Source: an uncultured Prevotellaceae bacterium (lineage in GTDB: Bacteria > Bacteroidota > Bacteroidia > Bacteroidales > Bacteroidaceae). Taken from it: a stretch of 39,523 bases of DNA. The notes under the pieces are model-generated. The model saw only the letters and a list, made by a program, of their open reading frames with translations, was not told the DNA's origin and did not search any database. The stretch's first letter is position 1, and each line of letters opens with the position of its first letter. Shown here piece after piece: positions 16,191-24,246 of the stretch. A program made the translations under genes and the position numbers. The stretch lies in contig ONDA01000031.1 of assembly GCA_900316475.1 (NCBI GenBank), positions 1 through 39,523 on the forward strand. The letters are read 5' to 3'.

Positions 16191-16201
16191 CAAATTGCAA
16201 G

Positions 16202-16227
16202 AGGTTGTCTTAATGACAACCTTTTTT
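16202..16227 (+). terminator. Rho-independent terminator of tRNA-Arg
   Basis: AGGTTGTC (16202-16209) pairs with GACAACCT (16215-16222) around a 5-nt loop. Six T follow the stem (16222-16227). It starts 12 bp after the tRNA end. Confidence 0.85.
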
Positions 16228-16279
16228 ATTGTTTTGTAACTTCTGTTATGTAAAAACGTTGCAATTAATTACCAAAACG

Positions 16280-16311
16280 TTTGGAAATAATCAAAATATT
16301 CTCTACCTTTG
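16280..16311 (+). promoter_or_regulatory. Promoter of the S8 protease gene
   Basis: TTTG (16280-16283) lies 20 bp before TACCTTTG (16304-16311). The start codon follows 17 bp later. Confidence 0.8.
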
Positions 16312-16328
16312 CAAAAAAGGAATAAACA

Positions 16329-18536
16329 ATGAGAAGAATATTTATACTTACTCTCTTCACGGCACTCGTTATGACGATGGTTGCCGGGACGAACAGATTG
16401 GGCAAGGTGACCGGACTGGCTCAACAGGCACTGATGGAACAGCGGGGACGGCAAGTGGCAGCGTCGCGCGGAACGGCTGTTGCCGACAACCGGCGGCTTA
16501 CAGCCTTTGTGCGCGTGGCGCGTCACGAGGCTGATGAAGTGCTTCGTCGCCATCATTGCAGGATACTTGCCCAGACAGGTGACATCAGTATCGTGTCGAT
16601 ACCCTTAAATGCCTTAGAGGCTCTGGCTCAGGAGCCAGCCGTCGGTAGGATAGAGGCGGGTGGGAGAGCGCAGACCATGCTCGACACGACACTGACGATT
16701 GTCAATGCCCGGCCGGTATACGAGGCCACAGACCGTCATCAGGCTTTTACGGGTGAGGGTGTGGTAGTAGGGTTGATGGATGTAGGCTTCGACCTGTCTC
16801 ATCCTACGTTTCGCGACGTCTCGGGCAGCCATTTCCGCGTCGGTGCGTTCTGGGATCAGCTGTCGACGGACACCATAGGGAGCACGTTTCCCGTAGGCCG
16901 CGACTTCGTGGGCTACAATGCCGTGAGCAGCTACGGGCACTCTGTCGATGCCTCCACACAGTATCATGGCAACCACACGGCAGGTATCGCTGCCGGCAGC
17001 GGCTACACGATGCCCTATCAGGGGCTGGCCTACGAGAGCGACATCTGTCTGGTGAGCAATGCCATTTCTGCTGATACTGCCTATATAGATGCTGCTGACT
17101 ACTATAAATACACCACGGCCGTCGATGCGCTGGGCTTCAAGTATATCTATGACTATGCCGACCGTCAAGGCAAACCTTGCGTAGTGTCGTTCAGTGAGGG
17201 CTATCTGCCCTATATTGACGAGGAAGACAGTCTCTATGCTGTTTTCATGGACAGTCTGACGAGCATTCCTGGCCACATCTTTGTTGCTTCTGCAGGCAAC
17301 GAGGGGTTGCTACGGACCTATTTCGAGAAACCCGCAGGAATGGCGGTAGCCGGCTCCTTCCTTAACAGCGGCAACAAGGAGGCTATGTACAAGTTGAAGG
17401 CCGACGGGCCGATGAACTTCCGTCTGCACGCCTTCGACACGTCGACGCATGAGGAACTCTGCGAACCGCTCACCATCATGTCGGCCGACGGACGGCTCGA
17501 CTCGCTGAGCACCGACACGCTGCTGATAGGTGCCGACACATGCGTCGTGATGGCCTGTCGCTATCCGATGGCTGTAGCCGCGTCGCAGGACACCTGCTAC
17601 GTCGTTATGCTCAAAGCCGGGCGCAAGCTGAATTTCTGCAAGTTGGCGATGGTGGTAGAAGGTGTTGACACCCGCGTGGAAGCTTACGGCAGCGTCAGTC
17701 ATTCGTTCACGAGCTGGAATGGTAGGCCAGAGTGGGATGCCGCCGTCTATGGTCACAACATCATGGCTCCCGGCTGCTTCCCATCAACGATCTGCGTCGG
17801 TGCAACGTCGCACCGCGAGCATGTTGTGAACTACAAAGGTGTCGTCAGGAAGATGGGCACGCCAGAGTCCGGTGGCCGTCGAGCTGGCTATTCGTCGACA
17901 GGTCCCGCCCTGAACGGCGTGATGAAGCCCGACGTAGTGGCACCGGGGTCCATCATTGTATCGTCCTACAGCCGCTTCTTTCTGGACGCGAATCCCGACA
18001 AGGATACCGACATTATCGGTTTCAGCGAATTCCAGGGACGGGACCATCCTTGGCTTCAGGCTACCGGTACATCAATGTCGGCTCCCGTCGTTGCAGGAGC
18101 CATTGCCCTCTGGCTGCAAGCTAACCCACAGCTTACGCAGCAGGCGGTGAAAGACGTGCTGAGCCGTACGTGCCGGCATCCTGAGATGGAGCTTGACTAT
18201 CCGAATAATGAATATGGCTATGGAGAGATTGACGTCTATCGCGGACTTTTAGACGTGTTAGGACTGGACGGTATAGAAGGTCTGACACAACAAGGCGAGA
18301 GACTGCGTATCGTCCCTCGCAATGGTGGCATACTGCTGATGTTTGATGAAATGCCCTTGCCGCAGACCTTTATCATCAAGGTCTTCGGACTCGGTGGTAC
18401 AGAGGTGCGCAGAATGACGCAGACGGTAGCTTCGCAGAATACGCCGGTCGCACTCCCCGTGTCGTCAGGCAATGTCTATGCCATTCAGGTGAGTGCCGGC
18501 GGTCGTGTCTTAGGTGCTCAGCTGCTCAGATTCTAA
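16329..18536 (+). CDS. Subtilisin-like (S8) serine protease, secreted
   Basis: This 735-residue protein has a signal peptide (to about residue 20) and an inhibitor-I9-like propeptide region (about 55-105). The S8 catalytic domain is split by an insertion. The triad is Asp151 (GLMDVGFDLSHP), His213 (YHGNHTAGIAAG) and Ser582 (GTSMSAPVVAGA). The oxyanion Asn is in VASAGNEG. Between SAGNEG and the Ser motif lies a ~200-residue beta-rich insertion. The last ~60 residues (IIKVFGLGGTEVRRM ... VYAIQVSAGGRVLG) resemble a type IX secretion sorting domain, so export through that system is possible. It is alone on its transcript, and its stop codon overlaps that of the PqqD-like gene. Confidence 0.92.
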   Translation: MRRIFILTLFTALVMTMVAGTNRLGKVTGLAQQALMEQRGRQVAASRGTAVADNRRLTAFVRVARHEADEVLRRHHCRILAQTGDISIVSIPLNALEALAQEPAVGRIEAGGRAQTMLDTTLTIVNARPVYEATDRHQAFTGEGVVVGLMDVGFDLSHPTFRDVSGSHFRVGAFWDQLSTDTIGSTFPVGRDFVGYNAVSSYGHSVDASTQYHGNHTAGIAAGSGYTMPYQGLAYESDICLVSNAISADTAYIDAADYYKYTTAVDALGFKYIYDYADRQGKPCVVSFSEGYLPYIDEEDSLYAVFMDSLTSIPGHIFVASAGNEGLLRTYFEKPAGMAVAGSFLNSGNKEAMYKLKADGPMNFRLHAFDTSTHEELCEPLTIMSADGRLDSLSTDTLLIGADTCVVMACRYPMAVAASQDTCYVVMLKAGRKLNFCKLAMVVEGVDTRVEAYGSVSHSFTSWNGRPEWDAAVYGHNIMAPGCFPSTICVGATSHREHVVNYKGVVRKMGTPESGGRRAGYSSTGPALNGVMKPDVVAPGSIIVSSYSRFFLDANPDKDTDIIGFSEFQGRDHPWLQATGTSMSAPVVAGAIALWLQANPQLTQQAVKDVLSRTCRHPEMELDYPNNEYGYGEIDVYRGLLDVLGLDGIEGLTQQGERLRIVPRNGGILLMFDEMPLPQTFIIKVFGLGGTEVRRMTQTVASQNTPVALPVSSGNVYAIQVSAGGRVLGAQLLRF

Positions 18537-18802
18537 TCCTCGGCAATACCGGCTTCCTTCCACTGAATGGCAACGGTCTCGGCATCGCGAAGCGCCGTAG
18601 CCTCGTCCACCTCGTACTCATCGCAGAGTAGACGGGCCAGATCGGTGGCGGTGAACTCCTTGCCGGCGACCTTCTCCCAGAGGTAGGCAGCCGATTCGTT
18701 CATGTTGATAATCTTTGAGAAGTCGATGTTCTCGATACCCTCGCCGACGATGACGTTTTCGCCACATACTTGGCGCAGGCGGAATCCTTGTTTGGTTTTC
18801 AT
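18533..18802 (-). CDS. PqqD-family peptide-binding (RRE-like) protein
   Basis: 89 residues from the ATG at 18802, a start that overlaps the stop of the S24/S26 peptidase gene (ATGA). The frame is open further upstream, but the family begins close to this Met. The sequence fits the PqqD winged-helix fold: a basic GFRLRQVCGENVIVGEG hairpin, NMNESAAYLWEKVAGKEFT in the middle and LLCDEYEVDEATALRDAETVAIQWKEAGI at the end. PqqD-like proteins bind the leader of ribosomally made peptides and present it to modifying enzymes. Here no radical SAM enzyme or obvious precursor is adjacent. The partners are an HPr-kinase-like protein and an S24/S26-type peptidase. It is the last gene of the rpoD-led series. 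Confidence 0.88.
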   Translation of the reverse strand: MKTKQGFRLRQVCGENVIVGEGIENIDFSKIINMNESAAYLWEKVAGKEFTATDLARLLCDEYEVDEATALRDAETVAIQWKEAGIAED

Positions 18803-19305
18803 ATCTTTTTCTGTTTGTTTTTTCTGAATCGTGCAGGAATGTGCGGATGCAGCGCAAAAAGAAGGTAGCGCCGCAGAGGCAGCAACCGTGTCCACCACCA
18901 GGAGTAGACACGCCACTTCAGGGCACTGGTGCTGTCGAGTGTCTGTCGTCCCTTACGGTAGAAGCCGATCGCCGTTGCCCTGACATCGCACAGGCGGCAC
19001 TGCTCGATGCCGAGGTTGCCGTCGCCGCGCAGTGTGACACGCTCACCGTTGATGTCGACTATGCGGTGTAGCACGTAGCGCTTAGGTGCAATCTCGGCAA
19101 GGACGGCATCGCCCACGCGGATGGCTTCTGGCAGTTTGAGAAGCGCCTTGTCACGACCATCCTCCAGGAACGGGCGCATGCTGAATCCGCGCAGAGGAAG
19201 CGTCACGGTGTGCCCCTCTTCAAGCAGTCGTATCACCTCAGGCAGCAGTTGGTCATTGGCCATCAGCAGGGTTTCTATATGCTTTGTGTGAGTGTCTTGT
19301 AACAT
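18799..19305 (-). CDS. S24/S26-type peptidase with Ser-His signature
   Basis: 168 residues if started at 19305, overlapping the kinase-like gene by 31 bp. A Met at 19263 would leave an 11-bp gap, but the ETLLMANDQLLPEVIRLL segment looks like part of the family, so I prefer the longer form. The motifs LPLRGFSMRPFLEDG (Ser42), YVLHRIVDING (His80) and TLRGDGNLG (Asp95) follow the pattern of signal-peptidase-like enzymes of the S26B type, where His replaces the usual Lys. The C-terminal ~40 residues are rich in Trp, Leu and Arg (RVYSWWWTRLLPLRRYLLFAL) and may dip into the membrane. Cleavage of a peptide handled by the PqqD-like partner is an inference from the gene order only. Confidence 0.85.
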   Translation of the reverse strand: MLQDTHTKHIETLLMANDQLLPEVIRLLEEGHTVTLPLRGFSMRPFLEDGRDKALLKLPEAIRVGDAVLAEIAPKRYVLHRIVDINGERVTLRGDGNLGIEQCRLCDVRATAIGFYRKGRQTLDSTSALKWRVYSWWWTRLLPLRRYLLFALHPHIPARFRKNKQKKI

Positions 19306-20165
19306 AGTTGTGCAGCTTCTTCGTCGGGCAGACAATAGAGTGTGTAGACAGGTGTCGTCTCTATAATGCGTGTGATAGCGTCGCAGAGATTATTGTAGAT
19401 GGCCGAATCCCACTTCATCGAAGAGCAGGCAGGCAGTAGCGAGGCGAAGGCCGGAATAGGTGCCATGCGCTCGATGCTGTTCTGTGGTGCGCGCTCTATG
19501 CGTGTGACAGCACCTAAGCGGGCACGGCGGTTGCGGTAGCAGGGTGTCTTGCCGCTCCAGGGCGATCCGTAGATGTACGGTTGTGCGTCGTCAAGAATGC
19601 GGATGATGGGGTTGTCGTCATTCAGCAGTTCGGCTCCCTCGATATGTTTCATCCATAGTGACACATGAGTGCTCTTGCCCGTACCGCTTTGGGCGGTGAA
19701 AGGGTAGGCTGTGTCGCCCAGCATGACACACGAGGCGTGGATGAGCATCGTCTGACGGTAGCTGCCTGCGAAGGCATAGACAAGCATCAACGCGTCGTTC
19801 AGGCCGAAGGAGCGCATCGTCCAGTCGCCATTCAGGGCACAGCGGCAGTCGGTAAACCGCTCATTGGTAATGAGCAGGCAGCAGTCGCGGTTGTAGATGT
19901 CGCGGATGATATATTGGTAGCCGCCGTCGGCTAGCTGGTAGACGACGGTGTCGCCGTTGCCCGTGTCGAAAGTCCTGACCAGCTGTTTGTCCTTGGCAGG
20001 TCGCAGCTTGTCGTCGACGGTGAGCGTGAAGAAAATGTCGTCGTCATCGGCCAGAGGTGACTCGAAAGGCAGAAATGAAGGCAATAGCCACATTCCGTTT
20101 TTCTCCGATGGTAGGAACTGTAGCCTGACGTTGAGTTCAGCGATGGTGAATGTCCTACTGTCCAT
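19275..20165 (-). CDS. HPr-kinase/PEPCK-like P-loop protein
   Basis: This 296-residue protein has no signal peptide. The N-terminal half (about 1-120) is beta-rich with no known motif. The C-terminal half has the HprK/PEP-carboxykinase-like nucleotide site: FTAQSGTGKSTH (Walker A, Lys164), then LLNDDNPIIRI (about 180-190) and YGSPWSGKTPCYRN (about 199-212). The first Gly of the usual GxSGxGKS is Ala here. Such proteins are found in lasso-peptide and related clusters with PqqD partners, and elsewhere with unknown roles. True HPr regulation is unlikely because the rest of HprK is missing. It overlaps the gene before it by 11 bp and the peptidase gene after it by about 31 bp. Confidence 0.85.
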   Translation of the reverse strand: MDSRTFTIAELNVRLQFLPSEKNGMWLLPSFLPFESPLADDDDIFFTLTVDDKLRPAKDKQLVRTFDTGNGDTVVYQLADGGYQYIIRDIYNRDCCLLITNERFTDCRCALNGDWTMRSFGLNDALMLVYAFAGSYRQTMLIHASCVMLGDTAYPFTAQSGTGKSTHVSLWMKHIEGAELLNDDNPIIRILDDAQPYIYGSPWSGKTPCYRNRRARLGAVTRIERAPQNSIERMAPIPAFASLLPACSSMKWDSAIYNNLCDAITRIIETTPVYTLYCLPDEEAAQLCYKTLTQSI

Positions 20166-20598
20166 CAGCCGACTCGTCGAGGTTGATGTTTGTGAACTTG
20201 AATTCGTCCTTAGTTATCATGCGGACGTCATTGGTGGCAGTCTGCTTCTTCTTTCCTTTTGTGTAGAGATTCTTCAGCTTGAGGAATTTCTTCTGCAGGC
20301 GGCCTAACTTACGGTCGAAGAAGATGACGCATGTGCGGTGAGGCATCTTCTGCTGTGTCATGTAGTTGCGCAACTGGTTAGAGTATAGGTCGCGTCCCCT
20401 CATGAAGGTGTTCTTGTTGGTCAGCCAGATGCTGTCCATCGTCTGAATCTCGGTGAAGTGTACGATAGTGTCGTTGAAGGAGGCGGCAAAGCCGAAGACG
20501 TAGACCCGTTGCGGGGTGTTCTTCTTGCTCTTGGCCGTTGCCGTTGCCACAGCTGTTAGGCATACGACAGAAATCAAAAAGTATTTTATAAGTTTCAT
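20155..20598 (-). CDS. Small exported basic protein of unknown function
   Basis: This 147-residue protein has a signal peptide ([22 protein letters not shown]). The mature part starts with [29 protein letters not shown] and is rich in Lys. A poly-basic stretch KGKKKQ lies near 115. It reads like a Bacteroidales conserved protein of unknown function (strands [10 protein letters not shown] and [11 protein letters not shown], helix [12 protein letters not shown]). The gene begins 4 bp inside the end of the sigma factor gene (ATGA) and overlaps the next gene by 11 bp, so its translation is coupled to both. It could be a substrate of the downstream peptidase, but there is no direct evidence. Confidence 0.8.
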   Translation of the reverse strand: MKLIKYFLISVVCLTAVATATAKSKKNTPQRVYVFGFAASFNDTIVHFTEIQTMDSIWLTNKNTFMRGRDLYSNQLRNYMTQQKMPHRTCVIFFDRKLGRLQKKFLKLKNLYTKGKKKQTATNDVRMITKDEFKFTNINLDESADGQ

Positions 20599-21458
20599 TG
20601 TCCTAAATATGCTTTTAGTATTTTATTTTTTGTGCCTTCGCGCAGTCGGCGTATGGCTTTTTCTTTGATTTGGCGTACCCTCTCGCGCGTCAGTCCGTAT
20701 TTCACGCCAATCTCCTCGAGGGTAAGTTCCGGTCCGCCGATGCCGAAGAATGCCGTGATGACGTTTCGCTCGCGCTCGTTGAGGATGCGCAGTGCCTGAC
20801 GTATTTCTGCCTGTAGCGACTCTATGAACAGCTGGCGGTCGGCTGTTGGCGAGCTGTCGTTGACCAGCACGTCGAGCAATGAGCTTTCATCGCCGTCGGC
20901 GAATGGTGCGTCGACTGAAATATGTCGCGTGTTGGCTGCCATAGCTTCGTCGACCTTGTCCTCGGGCAGGTTGGTCTCTGCCGAAATTTCCTCGACAGAC
21001 GGCCGGCGCTCGTTCTCCTGCTCAAACTTGCTCGTCATGCGGTTGATCCTGTTGACCGAGCCCACCTGATTGAGCGGTAGCCGCACGATACGACTTTGCT
21101 CGGCGATAGCTTGGAGGATAGACTGCCGAATCCACCAGACGGCATAGGAGATGAACTTGAAGCCGCGCGTCTCGTCGAACTTCTCGGCAGCCCTGATGAG
21201 GCCAACATTGCCCTCATTGATAAGGTCGGGCAGCGATAGTCCTTGGTTCTGATACTGCTTGGCTACCGAAACCACAAATCTGAGGTTTGCACGCGTCAGT
21301 TGTTCAAGGGCCTTACGGTCGCCTTTCTTGATGCGCTGGGCTAAATCAACCTCTTCCTCCACGGAAATCATATCTTCTTTGCCTATTTCCTGAAGGTACT
21401 TTTCGAGAGATTCACTCTCCCGATTGGTAATAGATTTTGTGATTTTTAGTTGTCTCAT
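20595..21458 (-). CDS. rpoD: Primary sigma-70 factor RpoD (Bacteroidota type)
   Basis: 287 residues from the ATG at 21458 ([19 protein letters not shown], the usual start in this phylum; upstream codons are not conserved-looking). Regions are clear: 1.2 ([21 protein letters not shown]), 2.3-2.4 ([19 protein letters not shown], then [15 protein letters not shown]), 3 ([14 protein letters not shown]), and 4.2 ([19 protein letters not shown]). Region 1.1 is missing, as is normal for Bacteroidota. It directs RNA polymerase to TTTG-n19/20-TAnnTTTG promoters like those found across this window. Its stop overlaps the start of the small exported protein gene. The exact TACCTTTG box of its own promoter lies 27 bp upstream. 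Confidence 0.97.
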   Translation of the reverse strand: MRQLKITKSITNRESESLEKYLQEIGKEDMISVEEEVDLAQRIKKGDRKALEQLTRANLRFVVSVAKQYQNQGLSLPDLINEGNVGLIRAAEKFDETRGFKFISYAVWWIRQSILQAIAEQSRIVRLPLNQVGSVNRINRMTSKFEQENERRPSVEEISAETNLPEDKVDEAMAANTRHISVDAPFADGDESSLLDVLVNDSSPTADRQLFIESLQAEIRQALRILNERERNVITAFFGIGGPELTLEEIGVKYGLTRERVRQIKEKAIRRLREGTKNKILKAYLGQ

Positions 21459-21484
21459 GGTGGTTTTTGTCAATTGAGGTTTGG

Positions 21485-21516
21485 CAAAGGTACGGTAAAA
21501 AAATGAAACATCCAAA
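21485..21516 (-). promoter_or_regulatory. Promoter of the rpoD-led operon
   Basis: Read on the minus strand, TTTG (plus-strand CAAA 21513-21516) lies 20 bp before TACCTTTG (plus-strand CAAAGGTA 21485-21492). The leader to the rpoD ATG is short. This suggests that the sigma factor autoregulates. Confidence 0.75.
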
Positions 21517-21572
21517 GAAAAAGGTGAAAAAGTTGTACTTTTCCACCTTTTCTCGTTTTTTTAGCTGTCGTT

Positions 21573-23069
21573 TTATTCGTTACTCAGAGGTATTGCGAAG
21601 TAGCCTTTCTTGCCTGTCGGGTAGATGCCTTGTATGTAGAGGACGGGCTCCTTCGACGTTGATGCTTCCTTCACCACCTTCTGCAGGTCGTCGATGGTCT
21701 TGATGCTGTTGTCGTTGATGCGCTGGATGATGAAGCCTTTGGGCAGACCGGCATCCTTCAACTTGCCTCCGCTGACCTTGACCACCTCTAATCCGTAGCC
21801 GATGTTGAGCTGTTCTTTCTGCTGGTCGGTAATGGCGCGATATGTGCCGCCGAGCACGTCGATGTCGGCATTCTTCACCACTTTCGTGTTGCCCTGCTGG
21901 TTCTTCAGCGTCAGCGTGGCAGTGTGCTTCTTCTTATTGCGCAGGTAGTTGACCGTCACCTTGTCGCCCGGGCGTTTCTGTGCTATAATACCTTGCAGCT
22001 CACCGAACTTCGTCACCTTCTGACCGTCGATGTGGGTGATGACATCGCCCTTCTTCATATCGGCATCCTCAGCAGCACCACCTTCGGTAATTTCGGCCAC
22101 ATAGATACCCTCCATCGTACCGAGGTCCACCTCATTGCCCTTCTCCTTCTCGCTGTCGACATAGATGTTGACGTCGGTGCCAGCGATGCCTATCATAGCA
22201 CGCTGTACGGTGCCGTATTGCTTGATGTCGTCGACCACCTTATTCATAATAGCGGTGGGGATGGCAAAGCCGTAGCCGATGTTAGAGCCAGTCTGAGAGT
22301 AGATCATGGCATTGATGCCGATGAGTTCGCCGCGAGTGTTTACCAGTGCGCCGCCAGAGTTACCCTGGTTAATGGCAGCGTCGGTCTGAATCATCGACGA
22401 CACGCCCTGTCCCATTGTGCGGGCCTTAGCCGACACGATACCGGCTGTCACCGTGTTGTTCAAACCTAACGGGTTGCCTACTGCCAGCACCCATTCGCCG
22501 ACTTTCACCTGGTCGCTGTTGGCGATGACGATGGCAGGCAGGTTCTTGGCGTCAATCTTTATGAGAGCCAGGTCGGTCGTAGCGTCGGCACCGATGATAC
22601 GAGCCGAGTACTCCTTGTTGTCGTTCAGTGTTACCATTAGCTCGTCGGCACCGTCCACTACGTGGTTGTTGGTGACGATATAGCCGTCGGTCGAGATGAT
22701 GACACCACTGCCGGCTCCCACGCGCTTAGGCGTCTGCACCTGGCGTTGGCGGCGACCGCCATTGCCCTGACCGCGACCGAAGAATCCGCCGAACGGGTCG
22801 CTGAAGAAGTCCTCGAGCGGGTCGCTGTATTCCACAGTCTGAACCTTTGAGTTCTGTGTGTTCTTGATGTAGACCACTGATGGCAGCGATTTTTCAGCAG
22901 CATACGTCAGGTCTACCGGCTGTCCGGCAGGTAGTGAAGCTACTGCAGGCAGGGGAGCCTGCTCGGGAGAGGGTGCAGCGTTTGTGTTGTTGAATGCTGC
23001 TACGGAGAGTACGACAGCCACTAAGGCTGATGTAGGAACTGCGATGTTGATCACTTTTTTCATATCCAT
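21573..23069 (-). CDS. degP: Periplasmic serine protease/chaperone HtrA (DegP/Do)
   Basis: This 498-residue protein has an N-terminal membrane/signal segment (VINIAVPTSALVAVVLSVAAF). The trypsin-like domain (about 50-290) carries His136 (TNNHVVDGADE), Asp166 (ATTDLALIKI) and Ser238 (QGNSGGALV). A Gly/Phe/Arg-rich loop (FFGRGQGNGGRRQRQ, about 97-111) takes the place of the LA loop. Two PDZ domains follow (about 300-390 and 405-495; the second starts near the end of GTYRAITDQQ). The protein degrades or refolds misfolded envelope proteins. A second Met at codon 3 is an alternative start. It has its own promoter and is not co-transcribed with porD. Confidence 0.95.
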   Translation of the reverse strand: MDMKKVINIAVPTSALVAVVLSVAAFNNTNAAPSPEQAPLPAVASLPAGQPVDLTYAAEKSLPSVVYIKNTQNSKVQTVEYSDPLEDFFSDPFGGFFGRGQGNGGRRQRQVQTPKRVGAGSGVIISTDGYIVTNNHVVDGADELMVTLNDNKEYSARIIGADATTDLALIKIDAKNLPAIVIANSDQVKVGEWVLAVGNPLGLNNTVTAGIVSAKARTMGQGVSSMIQTDAAINQGNSGGALVNTRGELIGINAMIYSQTGSNIGYGFAIPTAIMNKVVDDIKQYGTVQRAMIGIAGTDVNIYVDSEKEKGNEVDLGTMEGIYVAEITEGGAAEDADMKKGDVITHIDGQKVTKFGELQGIIAQKRPGDKVTVNYLRNKKKHTATLTLKNQQGNTKVVKNADIDVLGGTYRAITDQQKEQLNIGYGLEVVKVSGGKLKDAGLPKGFIIQRINDNSIKTIDDLQKVVKEASTSKEPVLYIQGIYPTGKKGYFAIPLSNE

Positions 23070-23340
23070 ATTATTTTCTTTTAATTAATAAATCCGTTTT
23101 GTGATTCTGACTGCAAAATTAAGCGCAAAGTTTAAGAAACTGACAAAATGTCATAAATTTTTGTCCCTATTTAACAATTCTGCCTTGACTGTTAACGCCA
23201 CTTTGCTATTAACAGTTTAATTCTTAAATGATTGATAAAATTAAGAATTATTGGCTCGCTTAATTCGAAATATGGAATTATATGAAGTTAAGGCGCAGCA
23301 TCCTGATTTCTTTACTCCTTGACTTCTCTTCTGAATTAAC
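23070..23340. other. Non-coding spacer between porD and degP
   Basis: This AT-rich stretch contains a minus-strand TAATTTTG box for degP (plus-strand CAAAATTA 23114-23121). It also has an inverted repeat ACTGTTAA/TTAACAGT (23188-23195 with 23209-23216) and a perfect 10-bp palindromic pair TAATTCTTAA/TTAAGAATTA (23218-23227 with 23241-23250). The palindromes may be a weak terminator for the upstream operon or operator sites. No convincing gene is present. Confidence 0.5.
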
Positions 23341-24246
23341 CTACTGTTTGATTTTCTCCCAGGTGTTGTTCTGTGAGGCGTTGATACCGAAAAGAATGTC
23401 GTAGACGGCCTCCTTCTCCTTTTGTGTGCCTTTACCTTTATATATATTAGCCAGCTCGTCCTTCTTGTAGTCCGTCCATATCTGCGGCAGTAGCGACAGT
23501 GGTTTGTCCTCATGGGCTTTCTTGAGCCCCGTTTCTAAGGCCGTCGTCACCTCGGTGCGTCCGCGCTCCACGTTGGTGGCCATCTCGTCGAGCCCCTTGC
23601 GGTAGTAGTCGTACTGCAGCTGGCGGAAGGGCTTGAGAGCCTCGTCCAGGTAGTCGTTGATGATGGCAAAGCGGTTGCGTGAGTCCTCAAACGACTTCCA
23701 TCCCGGGAAGCCTAAGTCCTGCGCGTTGTTCACCAGATACATACAGCGCTGGAGCACGTCGGTGCCTCCTAATGGTGCGAAGGTGTCGAGGTCGAGCCCG
23801 ATGATGAGATAGGCGTAATAGGCAAAGAGAGCCGTCAGCTGGTTGTCGATGGTCTCGTCGGTAAAGTTCAGCTGGTCGAACTGTGCAAACTGAAACTGGA
23901 ACTGCTTGTCAGTGTTGTTGTAGATGGTTGTTGTGTAGGCAGAGTTCCATACAGGGCGGTTGGCCTGTATGATGGCCGTACACTCGAAGCGGTTCTCGGC
24001 TTGTACGTACTTGTCGACGGTTATGTTGAAGTTGCACTGTATGCGCTCGTTCTGCTGGAACTGCAGTTCCGTCCACTGTCGCTCGTTGACAAACTGCTCG
24101 AGTGTCTGCTTCAAGTTCTCGAAGACAGAGGCGTCGGTGCCCTGTATCTTCGAGTGGTTGATGTTGATTTTTGCTTCCAGCTCTTGACAGTTGATGGCAA
24201 GAGCTGGAAACAATGTAATGATACAAGCTATAAGCAGTCTGGTCAT
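23341..24246 (-). CDS. porD: PorD / DUF4835-family type IX secretion-associated protein
   Basis: This 301-residue exported protein has a signal peptide (MTRLLIACIITLFPALA) followed by the family pattern: QELEAKININHSKIQGTDASVFENLKQTLEQFVNERQWT, NFTDETIDNQLTALFAYYAYLIIGLDLDTFAPLGG, RCMYLVNNAQDLGFPGW, and ENTWEKIKQ-like end. DUF4835 proteins are named PorD in genome annotation and are tied to type IX secretion in Porphyromonas. In many Bacteroidales the family gene sits between coaBC and recN. Here coaBC is missing between it and the exonuclease, and recN does not follow. It overlaps the exonuclease gene by 4 bp. Confidence 0.85.
   Translation of the reverse strand: MTRLLIACIITLFPALAINCQELEAKININHSKIQGTDASVFENLKQTLEQFVNERQWTELQFQQNERIQCNFNITVDKYVQAENRFECTAIIQANRPVWNSAYTTTIYNNTDKQFQFQFAQFDQLNFTDETIDNQLTALFAYYAYLIIGLDLDTFAPLGGTDVLQRCMYLVNNAQDLGFPGWKSFEDSRNRFAIINDYLDEALKPFRQLQYDYYRKGLDEMATNVERGRTEVTTALETGLKKAHEDKPLSLLPQIWTDYKKDELANIYKGKGTQKEKEAVYDILFGINASQNNTWEKIKQ

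Noticed and set aside
19275-20165. True HPr kinase of the carbohydrate regulation system
   Set aside because: Only the P-loop half resembles HprK; the N-terminal domain is unlike it and no HPr/Crh gene is near.
23241-23513. 90-residue minus-strand frame between porD and degP
   Set aside because: It overlaps the end of porD in another frame and is basic, low in motifs; the spacer has palindromes instead.
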